Notes: generated by a model not told the origin, from the letters alone. Positions 16,159 to 24,595 are shown, counted from the first letter of the stretch. The stretch: 64,000 nucleotides of DNA from Streptomyces mirabilis (GCF_039503195.1 NZ_JBCJKP010000001.1:1612001-1676000); one strand, 5' to 3'. Translations and numbers: made by a program.

Positions 16159-17682
16159 ATGACCTCTCCGCTCACCACCCCCACCACCGAGGGACGCTGG
16201 ACCCCGCGGCTGTGGGGCACCCTGCTGGTGCTCTGCGCCGCGATGTTCCTGGACGCGCTGGACGTGTCGATGGTCGGCGTCGCCCTGCCGTCCATCGGCT
16301 CCGAACTGGACCTCTCCACCTCGACGCTGCAATGGATCGTCAGCGGCTACATCCTGGGATACGGCGGACTGCTCCTCCTCGGCGGTCGCACCGCCGACCT
16401 GCTGGGCCGCCGCCAGGTCTTCCTGGTGGCCCTGGGCGTCTTCGCGCTCGCCTCGCTGCTCGGCGGGCTCGTCGACTCGGGCCCGCTGCTGATCGCCAGC
16501 CGCTTCATCAAGGGCCTGAGCGCGGCGTTCACCGCCCCGGCGGGCCTGTCGATCATCACCACGACCTTCGCCGAGGGCCCCCTGCGCAATCGCGCCCTGT
16601 CCATCTACACGACGTGCGCGGCCACTGGCTTCTCGATGGGCCTCGTACTGTCCGGCCTGCTCACCGAGGCCAGTTGGCGCCTCACCATGCTGCTGCCCGC
16701 GCCCATCGCGCTGCTCGCCCTGCTCGTCGGTCTGAAGCTGCTGCCGCGCAGCGAACGCGAGAAGGACCACAACGGCTACGACATCCCCGGCGCCGTCCTC
16801 GGCACGGCCTCGATGCTGCTGCTGGTGTTCACCGTCGTCCAGGCCCCCGAGGTCGGCTGGGCCTCGACCCGTACCCTCCTGTCCTTCCTCGCCGTGGCCG
16901 TCCTGCTCACCGTCTTCGTCCGTGTCGAGCGGCGTTCGGCGGGGCCGCTGATCCGGCTCGGCGTGCTCCGCTCCGGCAGTCAGATCCGCGCCCAGCTCGG
17001 CGCGATGGCGTTCTTCGGCTCGTACGTCGGATTCCAGTTCCTGGTGACGCTGTACATGCAGTCGCTGCTCGGCTGGTCGGCCCTGCACACCGCGCTCGCC
17101 TTCCTGCCCGCCGGCGCGCTGGTCGCGCTCTCCTCCACGAAGGTCGGTGCCGTCGTCGACCGCTTCGGGACCCCGCGGCTCATCGCGGTGGGCTTCGTGC
17201 TGATGGTCGTCGGCTACGCGCTGTTCCTGCGCATCAGCCTCGACCCGGGGTACGCGGCCGTGATCCTGCCGACCATGCTGCTGATCGGCGCGGCCTGCGC
17301 ACTGATCTTCCCCTCGCTCAACATCCAGGCCACCAACGGTGTCGACGACCACGAGCAGGGCATGGTCTCGGGTCTGCTCAACACCTCGGTCCAGGTGGGC
17401 GGCGCCCTCTTCCTGGCCGTGGTGACGGCCGTCGTGACCGCGAACTCCTCGGCGGGTTCCTCGCCGCAGGCCGTCCTCGACAGCTACCGGCCCGGTCTGA
17501 TCGTGGTGACGGGGATCGCCGTGGCGGGGCTGCTGATCACCCTGCCGGGGCTGCGAACCCGGCGACCGAGGCCGACCGTCGTGGTCGCACGGTCCGTGGG
17601 GAACGACTCCATGGGGAACGAATCCGTGCGGAAGGACTCCGTACGGGAGGGCTCGGAGGGGCGGGTGGCGATCGGCGACTGA
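16159..17682 (+). CDS. MFS drug-exporter-like transporter (DHA2/EmrB-QacA type)
   Basis: A 507-residue protein with about 14 membrane helices. Motif A in loop 2-3 reads G-G-R-T-A-D-L-L-G-R-R (about 74-84), and L-D-A-L-D-V-S-M-V in helix 1 matches the DHA2 motif D1 region. The last 30 residues form a charged tail built from three degenerate copies of a six-residue unit (N-D-S-M-G-N, N-E-S-V-R-K, K-D-S-V-R-E). Divergent placement from a MarR gene, with the promoter inside its operator, supports inducible efflux. The ATG at 16159 fits a leaderless mRNA because the -10 ends 7 nt upstream. Confidence 0.88.
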   Translation: MTSPLTTPTTEGRWTPRLWGTLLVLCAAMFLDALDVSMVGVALPSIGSELDLSTSTLQWIVSGYILGYGGLLLLGGRTADLLGRRQVFLVALGVFALASLLGGLVDSGPLLIASRFIKGLSAAFTAPAGLSIITTTFAEGPLRNRALSIYTTCAATGFSMGLVLSGLLTEASWRLTMLLPAPIALLALLVGLKLLPRSEREKDHNGYDIPGAVLGTASMLLLVFTVVQAPEVGWASTRTLLSFLAVAVLLTVFVRVERRSAGPLIRLGVLRSGSQIRAQLGAMAFFGSYVGFQFLVTLYMQSLLGWSALHTALAFLPAGALVALSSTKVGAVVDRFGTPRLIAVGFVLMVVGYALFLRISLDPGYAAVILPTMLLIGAACALIFPSLNIQATNGVDDHEQGMVSGLLNTSVQVGGALFLAVVTAVVTANSSAGSSPQAVLDSYRPGLIVVTGIAVAGLLITLPGLRTRRPRPTVVVARSVGNDSMGNESVRKDSVREGSEGRVAIGD

Positions 17683-17748
17683 TCCGGTTCGCCGTCGACC
17701 TCAACTCACCACGTGGACACGACACTTGGAACCGACGCTTCGACCCGA

Positions 17749-17784
17749 CGCGCCCGGCAGGCAACCCCTTGTCCGCCGGGCGCG
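17749..17784 (+). terminator. Hairpin downstream of the MFS exporter
   Basis: CGCGCCCGGC (17749-17758) pairs perfectly with GCCGGGCGCG (17775-17784) over a 16-base loop. It falls 66 bases after the exporter stop and just ahead of the next start codon, so it overlaps the promoter region of the small gene that follows. Confidence 0.5.
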
Positions 17785-17805
17785 CTGTCGTGACAGACTC
17801 GGACC

Positions 17806-18084
17806 ATGGGGAGACGCACGCAGGAGCAGCGGGACGCGATGACGATCGAGATCGGGTACGCGCTCCTCAGCGCGACCTTCGCGGCGGGCCTGGCGCTGGG
17901 CGCCGTATCCGGCCCCGCGCTGCTCTTCGATCTCCCGCTCACCATCGAGAAGGGCCTGATCACCTCGGGGGTACTGCTGGCGACCGCGCTCTTCGCGGTA
18001 CGCGTGGTCACGGTGCTCGTCCGCTTCGGCCGCGCGGCCGGCACTCACCCGAGCCACCCCGGCCGCACCAACCCCGACTCATAG
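17806..18084 (+). CDS. Small membrane protein, DUF6332-like
   Basis: A 92-residue protein. The N-terminus R-R-T-Q-E-Q-R-D-A-M-T-I-E-I-G-Y-A is followed by two hydrophobic helices (about 18-40 and 48-70) and a polar tail. This pattern matches, as far as I remember, the small actinomycete DUF6332 family of unknown function. There is no Shine-Dalgarno; CAGACT ends 6 nt before the ATG, so a leaderless mRNA is likely. The 3' end overlaps the convergent response regulator gene by 40 bases. Confidence 0.65.
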   Translation: MGRRTQEQRDAMTIEIGYALLSATFAAGLALGAVSGPALLFDLPLTIEKGLITSGVLLATALFAVRVVTVLVRFGRAAGTHPSHPGRTNPDS

Positions 18085-18794
18085 GCGAGCACGACCAGTT
18101 GGGCCCGGTCACGGGCGCCGAGCTTCACCATCGTGCGGCTGACATGGGTCTTGGCCGTGAGCGGGCTGACGACCAGACGCCGCGCGATCTCGTCGTTCGA
18201 CAGTCCGATACCGACGAGAGCCATCACCTCCCGCTCCCGCTCCGTGAGCCGGACGAGCGACTCCGCGGCCGCGGGCTCCTTGGAGCGGGCCGCGAACTCC
18301 GCGATCAGCCGGCGCGTCACGCCCGGTGACAGCAGCGCGTCGCCGCCGACCACCGCCCGTACCGCGCGTAGGAGTTCGTCCGGCTCGGTGTCCTTGACGA
18401 GGAAGCCGGAGGCACCGGAGCGGATCGCCTCGAAGACGTACTCGTCCAGCTCGAAGGTGGTGAGCATGACCACCTTCACGTCCTCGAGGTCCGGGTCGTC
18501 GGTGAGACGGCGGGTCGCGGCGAGGCCGTCGAGCAGCGGCATGCGGATGTCCATCAGAACGACGTCGGGGCGAAGTTCGCGCACCTTGCGCACCGCCTCC
18601 TCGCCGTCGGCCGCCTCACCGGCCACCTCCAGGTCCGCCTGTGCGTCGAGCAGCGCCTTGAAGCCCGCCCTGACCAGTGACTGGTCGTCAGCGAGCAGGA
18701 CGCGGATCACCGTTCCTCCCGCGCCGTCCATCGATCCTCCCCCGCCGCCCTCCGGCTCTCCTGCGTCATCTGCCGGCTCTCCTTCACCGTTCAC
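18045..18794 (-). CDS. NarL/LuxR-type response regulator
   Basis: A 249-residue regulator with a receiver domain (about 28-145; V-L-L-A-D-D-Q acidic pair, phosphoacceptor Asp in V-V-L-M-D-I-R-M-P, conserved Lys in F-L-V-K-D-T) and a C-terminal LuxR helix-turn-helix (L-T-E-R-E-R-E-V, then G-L-S-N-D-E-I-A). The GTG at 18794 overlaps the kinase stop codon (GTGA) and has AAGGAGG 5 nt upstream, so this start is well supported. It gives a 27-residue Gly/Glu-rich leader before the receiver. It forms a two-component system with the kinase gene. The target genes are unknown; the palindrome upstream of the kinase is a candidate binding site. Confidence 0.92.
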   Translation of the reverse strand: MNGEGEPADDAGEPEGGGGGSMDGAGGTVIRVLLADDQSLVRAGFKALLDAQADLEVAGEAADGEEAVRKVRELRPDVVLMDIRMPLLDGLAATRRLTDDPDLEDVKVVMLTTFELDEYVFEAIRSGASGFLVKDTEPDELLRAVRAVVGGDALLSPGVTRRLIAEFAARSKEPAAAESLVRLTEREREVMALVGIGLSNDEIARRLVVSPLTAKTHVSRTMVKLGARDRAQLVVLAYESGLVRPGWLG

Positions 18795-20056
18795 CGGTCC
18801 TCCTTGACCTTCAGCGGGAGCACGGCCAGCACCCGGAAGCCTCCGTCGTCGCGCGGGCCCGCCTCGATCGTGCCACCGAGGGCGACGGCCCGCTCCCGCA
18901 TACCGGCCAGCCCGTTGCCGCTGCCGCCCGCGTCGGTGCCGGTCGCGGGCCCGTCGTCGTCGATCCGCAGCCGCAGCGTGCCCTGTGCGGCTTCGAGCCG
19001 CACGCGCGCGTGCCGCGACCCCGAGTGCCGTACGACATTGGTGAGGGCCTCCTGGACGATACGGAACGCGGCGAGGTCGGTACCCGGCGGAAGCTTCGGA
19101 ACGCCGACGGGTTTCTCGACCTCGACCGTCAGACCCGCGCTCGCCGCCTGTTCGACGAGTTCGGGGAGCCGGTCGAGCCCGGGCGCCGGCGCGCGCGGCG
19201 CCTCCCCCGGCGTACGGAGTGTGTCGAGCACCTGGCGGACCTCGCCGAGCGCCTCCTTGCTGGCCTCCTTGATGGTGGTGAGCGCCGTGCGCGCCTGTTC
19301 CGGGTCGGAGTCGAGAAGCGCGAGGCCGACGCCTGCCTGAACATGGATCACGGAGATGCTGTGAGCGAGCACGTCGTGCAGTTCACGGGCGATCCGCAGC
19401 CGCTCCTCGTCGGCGCGCCGGGCGGCGGCCCGCGCGCGTTCGGCGCGGTCGCGGGCCCACTGCTCACGGCGTATCCGGGCCAGCTCCGACACCACCACGA
19501 CCAGCACGCCCCACGTGAGGAAGCCGAGTTCCTGATTCCAGGAGGCGGCCCGGTCCCCCGCGGGCGGCAACCAACGGTAGAGCCAGTGCCCCACCAGCAG
19601 ATGGCTGGCCCACAGCATGCCGACGGCCGTCCAGGCGGCCCAGCGGTGCCCCGCGACGACCGCTCCGAAGCAGCCGACGGCGACGGTGACGAACACGGGC
19701 CCGTACGGATATCCGGCGGCCAGATAGACCAGCGCCGCCGCGGCCGTGCCGAAGGCGACGAGCACCGGGTGCCGGTGCCGCCACAGCAGCAGGCCGGTGC
19801 CGAGGATCAGCAGCGCCCTCCCGAAAAGGTCCAGGGTGATGCGTTCGCCGTTCTGGGCGTGCGCCGCGAACTGAGAGCCGCCCAGCACGAAGACGGTCAG
19901 CAGCAGGGTGGAACGCCACGGCCACCGGTCACCGCGCCCGCCGCGCCCGTCGCCCTGGTCCTCGCCGCTCCATCGGCGCCACCCCGGTGGCCCGTGCCGC
20001 CACCACGGCGGTCCCCCGGCCCACACCGGGGACCTGGGGGTTCGCTGCTCTTCCAT
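18791..20056 (-). CDS. Sensor histidine kinase (NarL-partner type)
   Basis: A 421-residue kinase. Residues 1-45 are soluble and Trp/Gly/Pro-rich, followed by about five membrane helices (to about 180). A dimerisation/phosphoacceptor domain of the HisKA_3 class carries the His in A-R-E-L-H-D-V-L-A-H-S, and an HATPase domain ends with G-N-G-L-A-G-M-R-E-R. There is no large extracellular sensor loop, so it may sense membrane state. Start choice: ATG at 20056, with TAGCGT ending 7 nt upstream and no Shine-Dalgarno. It is translationally coupled to the response regulator by a 4-base overlap. Confidence 0.9.
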   Translation of the reverse strand: MEEQRTPRSPVWAGGPPWWRHGPPGWRRWSGEDQGDGRGGRGDRWPWRSTLLLTVFVLGGSQFAAHAQNGERITLDLFGRALLILGTGLLLWRHRHPVLVAFGTAAAALVYLAAGYPYGPVFVTVAVGCFGAVVAGHRWAAWTAVGMLWASHLLVGHWLYRWLPPAGDRAASWNQELGFLTWGVLVVVVSELARIRREQWARDRAERARAAARRADEERLRIARELHDVLAHSISVIHVQAGVGLALLDSDPEQARTALTTIKEASKEALGEVRQVLDTLRTPGEAPRAPAPGLDRLPELVEQAASAGLTVEVEKPVGVPKLPPGTDLAAFRIVQEALTNVVRHSGSRHARVRLEAAQGTLRLRIDDDGPATGTDAGGSGNGLAGMRERAVALGGTIEAGPRDDGGFRVLAVLPLKVKEDR

Positions 20057-20063
20057 GACGGTC

Positions 20064-20133
20064 ACGCTAGACGGCACGGGCCGCCGGTGGCGTCAGCCGG
20101 GCGAGGTGATCACGCGTACTCCCCACGGAGTAC
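20064..20133 (-). promoter_or_regulatory. Kinase-regulator promoter with an upstream palindrome
   Basis: On the minus strand the -10-like TAGCGT occupies 20069-20064, 7 nt before the kinase ATG. GTACTCC (20116-20122) and GGAGTAC (20127-20133) form a perfect 7-4-7 palindrome centred about 68 bp upstream of the predicted transcription start, a usual place for a NarL-type activator. GGTGATC (20105-20111) and GATCACC (20151-20157) form a further pair around it. Confidence 0.5.
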
Positions 20134-20169
20134 CGCCCGGTCCCTCCACGGATCACCACCCGGTCGTCG

Positions 20170-20907
20170 TCAGGGACCGCCCGTGCCGTTCCCCTTGCCC
20201 GATGACCCGGTCGGCTCGGGGTACACCAGGCCCACGCCGTGGGCGAGTTGGTCCACCGCGTGCCGGAAGAACGGCTCGCGGTCCTCCACGAGCCGGTTGA
20301 ACTGCCCGAAGAGCTCGAACCCGATCAGCCCGTAGAGCTGGGCCCAGGCGGCGACGAGCGCCGCGACCGCCTCGGGCGGCAGGTCGGGCGCGAGGTCGGC
20401 GGCCATCCGCTGCGCCTCGGCCTTCAGGTCGGGCGGCAGCGGGGTGCGGGCCACCCCCTTGCCCCGATACGCGTCACGCACGATGCCGACCAGCAGCAGC
20501 CCCACGCGGGAGGCGGCCGGGATGGTCGTGTCCGGCGCGGTGTAGCCGGGCACGGGCGAACCGTAGATGAGCGCGTACTCGTGCGGTTGCGCCAGGGCCC
20601 AACGGCGCGCCGCCATGCACACCGCGATCCAGCGTTCGCGTGGCCCGGCGCCCGCGACCTGCGCGTGCGCCGCCTCCGCGCTCTCGCCGAGGGAGTCGTA
20701 GGCGTCGATGATGAGCGCGGTCAGCAGGTCGTCACGGCTGGGGAAGTATCGGTAGAGCGCGGAGGAGACCATGCCGAGCTCCCGGGCGACGGCTCTGAGC
20801 GAGAGCTTGGCGGCGCCCTCCGCGGCGAGCTGTCTGCGTGCCTCTTCCTTGATGGCCGCGGTGACCTCGATCCTGGCTCGGGCGCGTGCTCCGCGTGCGG
20901 TACTCAT
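20170..20907 (-). CDS. TetR/AcrR family transcriptional regulator
   Basis: A 245-residue regulator. The N-terminal helix-turn-helix covers about 15-60, with L-S-L-R-A-V-A-R-E-L-G-M-V-S-S-A-L-Y-R-Y-F as the recognition part. The C-terminal domain contains R-R-W-A-L-A-Q-P-H-E-Y-A-L-I-Y-G, which I associate with the TetR_C_13/WHG-type ligand domain. The ATG at 20907 is preceded by CACACT 6 nt upstream, fitting a leaderless mRNA. The gene is divergent from a deazaflavin oxidoreductase, and the 166 bases between them carry at least five copies of an AGAGCA-type palindrome. It very probably controls that gene and itself. Confidence 0.9.
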   Translation of the reverse strand: MSTARGARARARIEVTAAIKEEARRQLAAEGAAKLSLRAVARELGMVSSALYRYFPSRDDLLTALIIDAYDSLGESAEAAHAQVAGAGPRERWIAVCMAARRWALAQPHEYALIYGSPVPGYTAPDTTIPAASRVGLLLVGIVRDAYRGKGVARTPLPPDLKAEAQRMAADLAPDLPPEAVAALVAAWAQLYGLIGFELFGQFNRLVEDREPFFRHAVDQLAHGVGLVYPEPTGSSGKGNGTGGP

Positions 20908-20929
20908 GCGGAGAGTGTGCCACGCCTTC

Positions 20930-21053
20930 AGAGCAGTGCACACAAACGAGAGCACTGCTCTTGATTTGGATCACTGATCTCATGCAGACTGCTCTCAATC
21001 GAGAGCAGTGCTCACAAAAGAGAGCAGCGCTCCCTCGCAGAGAGCGGCGCTCT
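20930..21053. promoter_or_regulatory. Operator array between TetR and deazaflavin oxidoreductase genes
   Basis: The 13-bp core AGAGCA-N-TGCTCT occurs perfectly at 20949-20961. Close variants lie at 20930-20942, 21002-21014 (one mismatch), 21021-21033 and 21041-21053 (AGAGCG-N-CGCTCT, self-symmetric). A right half-site is at 20983-20995. Neighbouring starts are 19-20 bp apart (20930/20949 and 21002/21021/21041), about two helical turns. A possible oxidoreductase promoter is TTGATT (20961-20966) with CAGACT (20985-20990). Confidence 0.75.
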
Positions 21054-21073
21054 CGCAACCGATGGGGGTCATC

Positions 21074-21523
21074 ATGTCCACGCACGTCCAGAAGCCCGGC
21101 TGGTTCACCGTCAACGTCTTCAACCGCTGCGTGGCGTTCATGACCCGCCGCGGTCTCAGCATCTGGGGCTCCCGGGTCCTGGCCGTCCGTGGCCGCAAGA
21201 GCGGCGCATGGCGCACCACCCCGGTCAATCTGCTCACCGTGGACGGACAGCAGTACCTGGTCGCACCCCGCGGCCACGTCCAGTGGACGCACAACATGCG
21301 GGCCGCGGGCGGAGGCGAACTGCGCCTCGGCAAGAGGGTGGACACGTTCACCGCGACCGAGGTCGGCGACGACGACAAGGTTCCGCTGCTGCGCGCCTAC
21401 CTCAAGCGCTGGAAGGCGGAGGTCGGTGTCTTCTTCGGAGGCGTCGGCCCCGACTCCTCCCCCGAGGAGCTGCGGCGCATCGCTCCCGACCACCCGGTCT
21501 TCCGGATCACGGTCACGAGCTGA
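21074..21523 (+). CDS. Nitroreductase/deazaflavin-dependent oxidoreductase family protein
   Basis: A 149-residue split-barrel protein of the DUF385/Ddn type. The family pattern is visible as L-A-V-R-G-R-K-S-G-A-W-R-T-T-P-V (about 36-51), then Y-L-V-A-P-R-G-H-V-Q-W-T-H-N. Members bind F420 or another flavin and reduce or simply bind small molecules. The substrate is unknown. ATG 21074 was chosen (GGGGG about 6 nt upstream); an in-frame ATG at 21062 is also possible. The many TetR operator-like sites upstream suggest tight repression and induction by a small ligand, which could be the enzyme's substrate. Confidence 0.85.
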   Translation: MSTHVQKPGWFTVNVFNRCVAFMTRRGLSIWGSRVLAVRGRKSGAWRTTPVNLLTVDGQQYLVAPRGHVQWTHNMRAAGGGELRLGKRVDTFTATEVGDDDKVPLLRAYLKRWKAEVGVFFGGVGPDSSPEELRRIAPDHPVFRITVTS

Positions 21524-21582
21524 CCGGCCGGAAGCCGACGGACACCCCCGTCGGCCACCGGCACTCCAGGGCCACGGAGAGG

Positions 21583-21630
21583 GACACGGACGCGGACACG
21601 CACACGGACGCGGACGCAGCCACGGACACG
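21583..21630. repeat. Short degenerate tandem repeat of GGACACG/GGACGCG units
   Basis: About seven degenerate copies of a 6-8 base unit (CGGACACG, CGGACGCG, CGCACACG and similar) fill the gap between two convergent genes. It is simple-sequence DNA with no coding or hairpin potential that I can see. Confidence 0.5.
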
Positions 21631-21646
21631 ACTCCGCGGCCAACGG

Positions 21647-22903
21647 TCACTCCGTGGTCGGAGTGCTCTCGGCGACCGTCGGCGCGGCGACGGCCGAGCG
21701 CCGGTCGAGCGCGGACAGGGCGCGCCCTGCCATCGGGTGGGAACGCACCAACTCGCCCAGCGTGGTCGAACCGCGGGTGATCCCGGCGAACGCCCTCCAG
21801 GCGGGCCGGAAACTGGTGATCGCCGCGTGGAGCATGCCCGGCCGGCGCTCGAAGGCCGCGAGCATGCTCTTGCCGACGGCCATCTCCACGCCGAGCCCGG
21901 CCTTGATGGCGAAGGCGTAGTTGAGCGCCTGGCGCCGGGTGTCCACCGCGTCGTGCGCCTCGGCGATCCGTACCGCCCACTCCCCCGCGAGCCGCCCGGA
22001 GCGCAGCGCGAAGGAGATGCCCTCGCGGGTCCAGGGTTCGAGCAGCCCCGCCGCGTCACCGCAGACCAGCACGCGCCCGCGCGACAGCGGGGAGTCCTCG
22101 GCGCGGCAGCGCGTCAGGTGACCGGAGGAGACGCTCGGCTCGAAACCGGCGAGCCCGAGCCGGGCGATGAAGTCCTCCAAGTACCGCTTGGTGGCGGCAC
22201 CTTCGCCGCGCGCGGAGATCACGCCGACGGTGAGCGTGTCCCCCTTGGGGAACACCCAGCCGTAACTGCCCGGCATGGGACCCCAGTCGATCAGGACCCG
22301 CCCCTGCCAGTCCTCGGCGACGGTCTCCGGCACCGGGATCTCCGCCTCCAGGCCGAGGTCGACCTGGTCGAGCTTCACCCCGACGTGCGCCCCTATGCGG
22401 CTGGCGCTGCCGTCCGCGCCGACGACCGCCCGCGCCAGCACGGCCTCGCCGCCCTGAAGGACGACGGCGACGGTGCGCCGGTCGGGCACCGCGGACCCGT
22501 GCTGTTCGACCCGCGAGACCGTCACTCCCGTGCGCAGCTCGGCTCCCGCCTTCTGGGCGTGCTCGACGAGCTGCTGGTCGAACTCGGGCCGGTTGATGAG
22601 CCCGAACAGCATCTGCCTGGAGCGCCGGGTGCGGGTGAACTTGCCGTCGAGCGAGAACGTGACCGCGTGCACCCGGTCCTGGAGAGGAAGTTCGAAGCCG
22701 GGCGGCAGGGCGTCGCGCGAGGGGCCGATGATGCCGCCGCCACACGTCTTGTAGCGGGGCAGTTCCGCCTTCTCCAGCAGCAGGACGCTGCGTCCCGCGA
22801 CCGCTGCCGCATAGGCGGCCGAGGCGCCCGCCGGCCCCGCGCCGACCACGACGACGTCCCACACCCGCTGTTCGTCGTCCGCCGAAGAGTTCTCGCTGCT
22901 CAC
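21647..22903 (-). CDS. Geranylgeranyl-reductase-like FAD-dependent oxidoreductase
   Basis: A 418-residue flavoprotein. The N-terminal Rossmann motif is V-V-V-V-G-A-G-P-A-G-A-S-A-A (about 17-30), and K-T-C-G-G-G-I-I (about 52-59) is the cysteine motif of the geranylgeranyl reductase family. C-G-D-A-A-G-L-L-E-P-W-T-R-E-G (about 286-300) is the second FAD-binding motif. Members saturate isoprenoid chains, for example of menaquinone or lipids. No isoprenoid gene lies beside it here, so the substrate is open. Start is GTG at 22903. It is divergent from a dipeptidase gene with 184 bases between starts and converges on the deazaflavin oxidoreductase gene. Confidence 0.88.
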   Translation of the reverse strand: MSSENSSADDEQRVWDVVVVGAGPAGASAAYAAAVAGRSVLLLEKAELPRYKTCGGGIIGPSRDALPPGFELPLQDRVHAVTFSLDGKFTRTRRSRQMLFGLINRPEFDQQLVEHAQKAGAELRTGVTVSRVEQHGSAVPDRRTVAVVLQGGEAVLARAVVGADGSASRIGAHVGVKLDQVDLGLEAEIPVPETVAEDWQGRVLIDWGPMPGSYGWVFPKGDTLTVGVISARGEGAATKRYLEDFIARLGLAGFEPSVSSGHLTRCRAEDSPLSRGRVLVCGDAAGLLEPWTREGISFALRSGRLAGEWAVRIAEAHDAVDTRRQALNYAFAIKAGLGVEMAVGKSMLAAFERRPGMLHAAITSFRPAWRAFAGITRGSTTLGELVRSHPMAGRALSALDRRSAVAAPTVAESTPTTE

Positions 22904-23044
22904 GATGGTCTACTGCTCCAGTCCAGCCGTCTGCCGCCACGGTCCCGAGCATCCTACGGCGGGCATCGCCGCAGGCCGCTGTGGGAGGATCGGGGGCGTA
23001 TGCGCCCTGCACACCAGGAACGCGCGTACGCACCGCCCGATCAC

Positions 23045-23062
23045 TTGTACACAGAAGTACAA
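23045..23062. promoter_or_regulatory. TTGTAC-N6-GTACAA inverted repeat before the dipeptidase
   Basis: A perfect 6-bp inverted repeat with a 6-bp spacer, 25 bases upstream of the dipeptidase ATG and 13 bases before its Shine-Dalgarno. This is a plausible dimeric regulator site; GntR-type proteins use similar GTAC-like arms, but the binding protein is unknown. Confidence 0.4.
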
Positions 23063-23087
23063 CGTCGCACCTACAAGGAGCGTGCCC

Positions 23088-24443
23088 ATGTCGTCGAATC
23101 CGGTCGCCGAGACCGTCGCCTCGCTCATGCCCGGGGCGCAGGCGGAGCTCGCCGAACTGGTGGCCTTCAAGTCGGTGGCGGACTTCGACCAGTACCCCAG
23201 GAGTGAGAGCGAGGGCGCCGCGAACTGGGTCGCCGGCGCGCTGCGCGCCGAGGGTTTTCAGGACGTGGCGCTGCTGGACACCCCGGACGGCACGCAGTCG
23301 GTGTACGGCTTCCTGCCCGGGCCCGAGGGCGCCAAGACCGTGCTGCTGTACGCGCACTACGACGTGCAGCCGCCACTGGACGAGGCTGCCTGGACGACCC
23401 CGCCGTTCGAGCTGACGGAGCGCGCCGGCCGCTGGTACGGGCGCGGCGCCGCCGACTGCAAGGGCGGGTTCATCATGCACCTGCTCGCGCTGCGCGCGCT
23501 GAAGGCGAACGGTGGCGTTCCGGTGGGCGTCAAGGTGATCGTCGAGGGTTCGGAGGAGCAGGGCACGGGCGGTCTGGAGCGGTACGCCGAACAGCACCCG
23601 GAGCTGCTGACCGCCGACACCGTCGTCATCGGCGACGTCGGCAACTTCCGGCTGGGTCTGCCGACGGTCACCTCGACCCTGCGCGGGATGACGCTCGTTC
23701 GCGTGCAGATCGACACGCTGGAAGGCAATCTGCACTCGGGCCAGTTCGGCGGGGCGGCGCCCGACGCGCTGGGCGCGCTGATCCGCGTACTGGACTCGCT
23801 GCGCGCCGAGGACGGTTCGACGACGATCGACGGGCTGACCGGGGACGCGCGCTGGGAAGGCTTGCAGTACGAGGAGGAGGCGTTCCGCAAGGACGCCAAG
23901 GTGCTGGACGGGGTCGAGTTGATCGGCTCGGGTACGGTCGCCGACCGCATCTGGGCGCGTCCGGCCGTCACCGTGCTCGGCATCGACTGCCCGCCGGTCG
24001 TCGGCGCCACCCCGTCCGTGCAGGCGGGCGCGCGTGCGCTGGTGAGTCTGCGGGTGCCGCCGGGCGTGGACGCGGTCGAGGCGACCAAGCTCCTCCAGGC
24101 CCATCTCGAGGCGCGCACGCCGTGGGGCGCGCGGGTGAGCACCGAGCAGATCGGCCAGGGCCAGCCGTTCCGCGCCGACACCTCCAGCCCGGCGTACACG
24201 GCGATGGCCGAGGCGATGGCCGTCGCCTACCCGGGCGAGGAGATGCAGTCCGCGGGCCAGGGCGGTTCCATCCCGTTGTGCAACACCCTCGCCTCGCTCT
24301 ACCCGCACGCGGAGATCCTCCTCATCGGCCTGAGCGAGCCGCAGGCGCAGATCCACGCCGTGAACGAGAGCGTCTCCCCCGACGAGCTGGAGCGTCTCTC
24401 GGTCACGGAGGCGCTGTTCCTCCAGAAGTACGCGGCGAGCTGA
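23088..24443 (+). CDS. M20 family dipeptidase
   Basis: A 451-residue dizinc peptidase of the M20 family. The metal site is complete: Y-A-H-Y-D-V-Q (His and Asp, about 89-95), R-G-A-A-D-C-K-G (bridging Asp), V-E-G-S-E-E-Q-G-T-G (catalytic Glu pair), the Asp in I-G-D-V-G, and the final His in I-H-A-V-N-E. A dimerisation domain interrupts the catalytic domain at about 200-320. The closest named group is the cytoplasmic dipeptidases similar to carnosinase. AAGGAG lies 7 nt before the ATG. A perfect 12-bp hairpin follows the stop codon, so it is probably monocistronic. Confidence 0.92.
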   Translation: MSSNPVAETVASLMPGAQAELAELVAFKSVADFDQYPRSESEGAANWVAGALRAEGFQDVALLDTPDGTQSVYGFLPGPEGAKTVLLYAHYDVQPPLDEAAWTTPPFELTERAGRWYGRGAADCKGGFIMHLLALRALKANGGVPVGVKVIVEGSEEQGTGGLERYAEQHPELLTADTVVIGDVGNFRLGLPTVTSTLRGMTLVRVQIDTLEGNLHSGQFGGAAPDALGALIRVLDSLRAEDGSTTIDGLTGDARWEGLQYEEEAFRKDAKVLDGVELIGSGTVADRIWARPAVTVLGIDCPPVVGATPSVQAGARALVSLRVPPGVDAVEATKLLQAHLEARTPWGARVSTEQIGQGQPFRADTSSPAYTAMAEAMAVAYPGEEMQSAGQGGSIPLCNTLASLYPHAEILLIGLSEPQAQIHAVNESVSPDELERLSVTEALFLQKYAAS

Positions 24444-24453
24444 CCACCCGGCG

Positions 24454-24485
24454 AGAGGGTCCTCGCGACCCGTCGAGGACCCTCT
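24454..24485 (+). terminator. Perfect 12-bp hairpin after the dipeptidase
   Basis: AGAGGGTCCTCG (24454-24465) pairs with CGAGGACCCTCT (24474-24485) over an 8-base loop, 10 bases after the stop codon. This is the clearest terminator in this part of the window; it has no U tract. Confidence 0.8.
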
Positions 24486-24595
24486 GGCTCGGTCTGGTGA
24501 ACAGCCTGCGCTCCGTGCGCCGTTGACCATCGGCGCCGGATCACCCCGTGTCCGTACGCCCCCGGCGTCGGCCGAGGGGTGGCCCGGCATCGACG

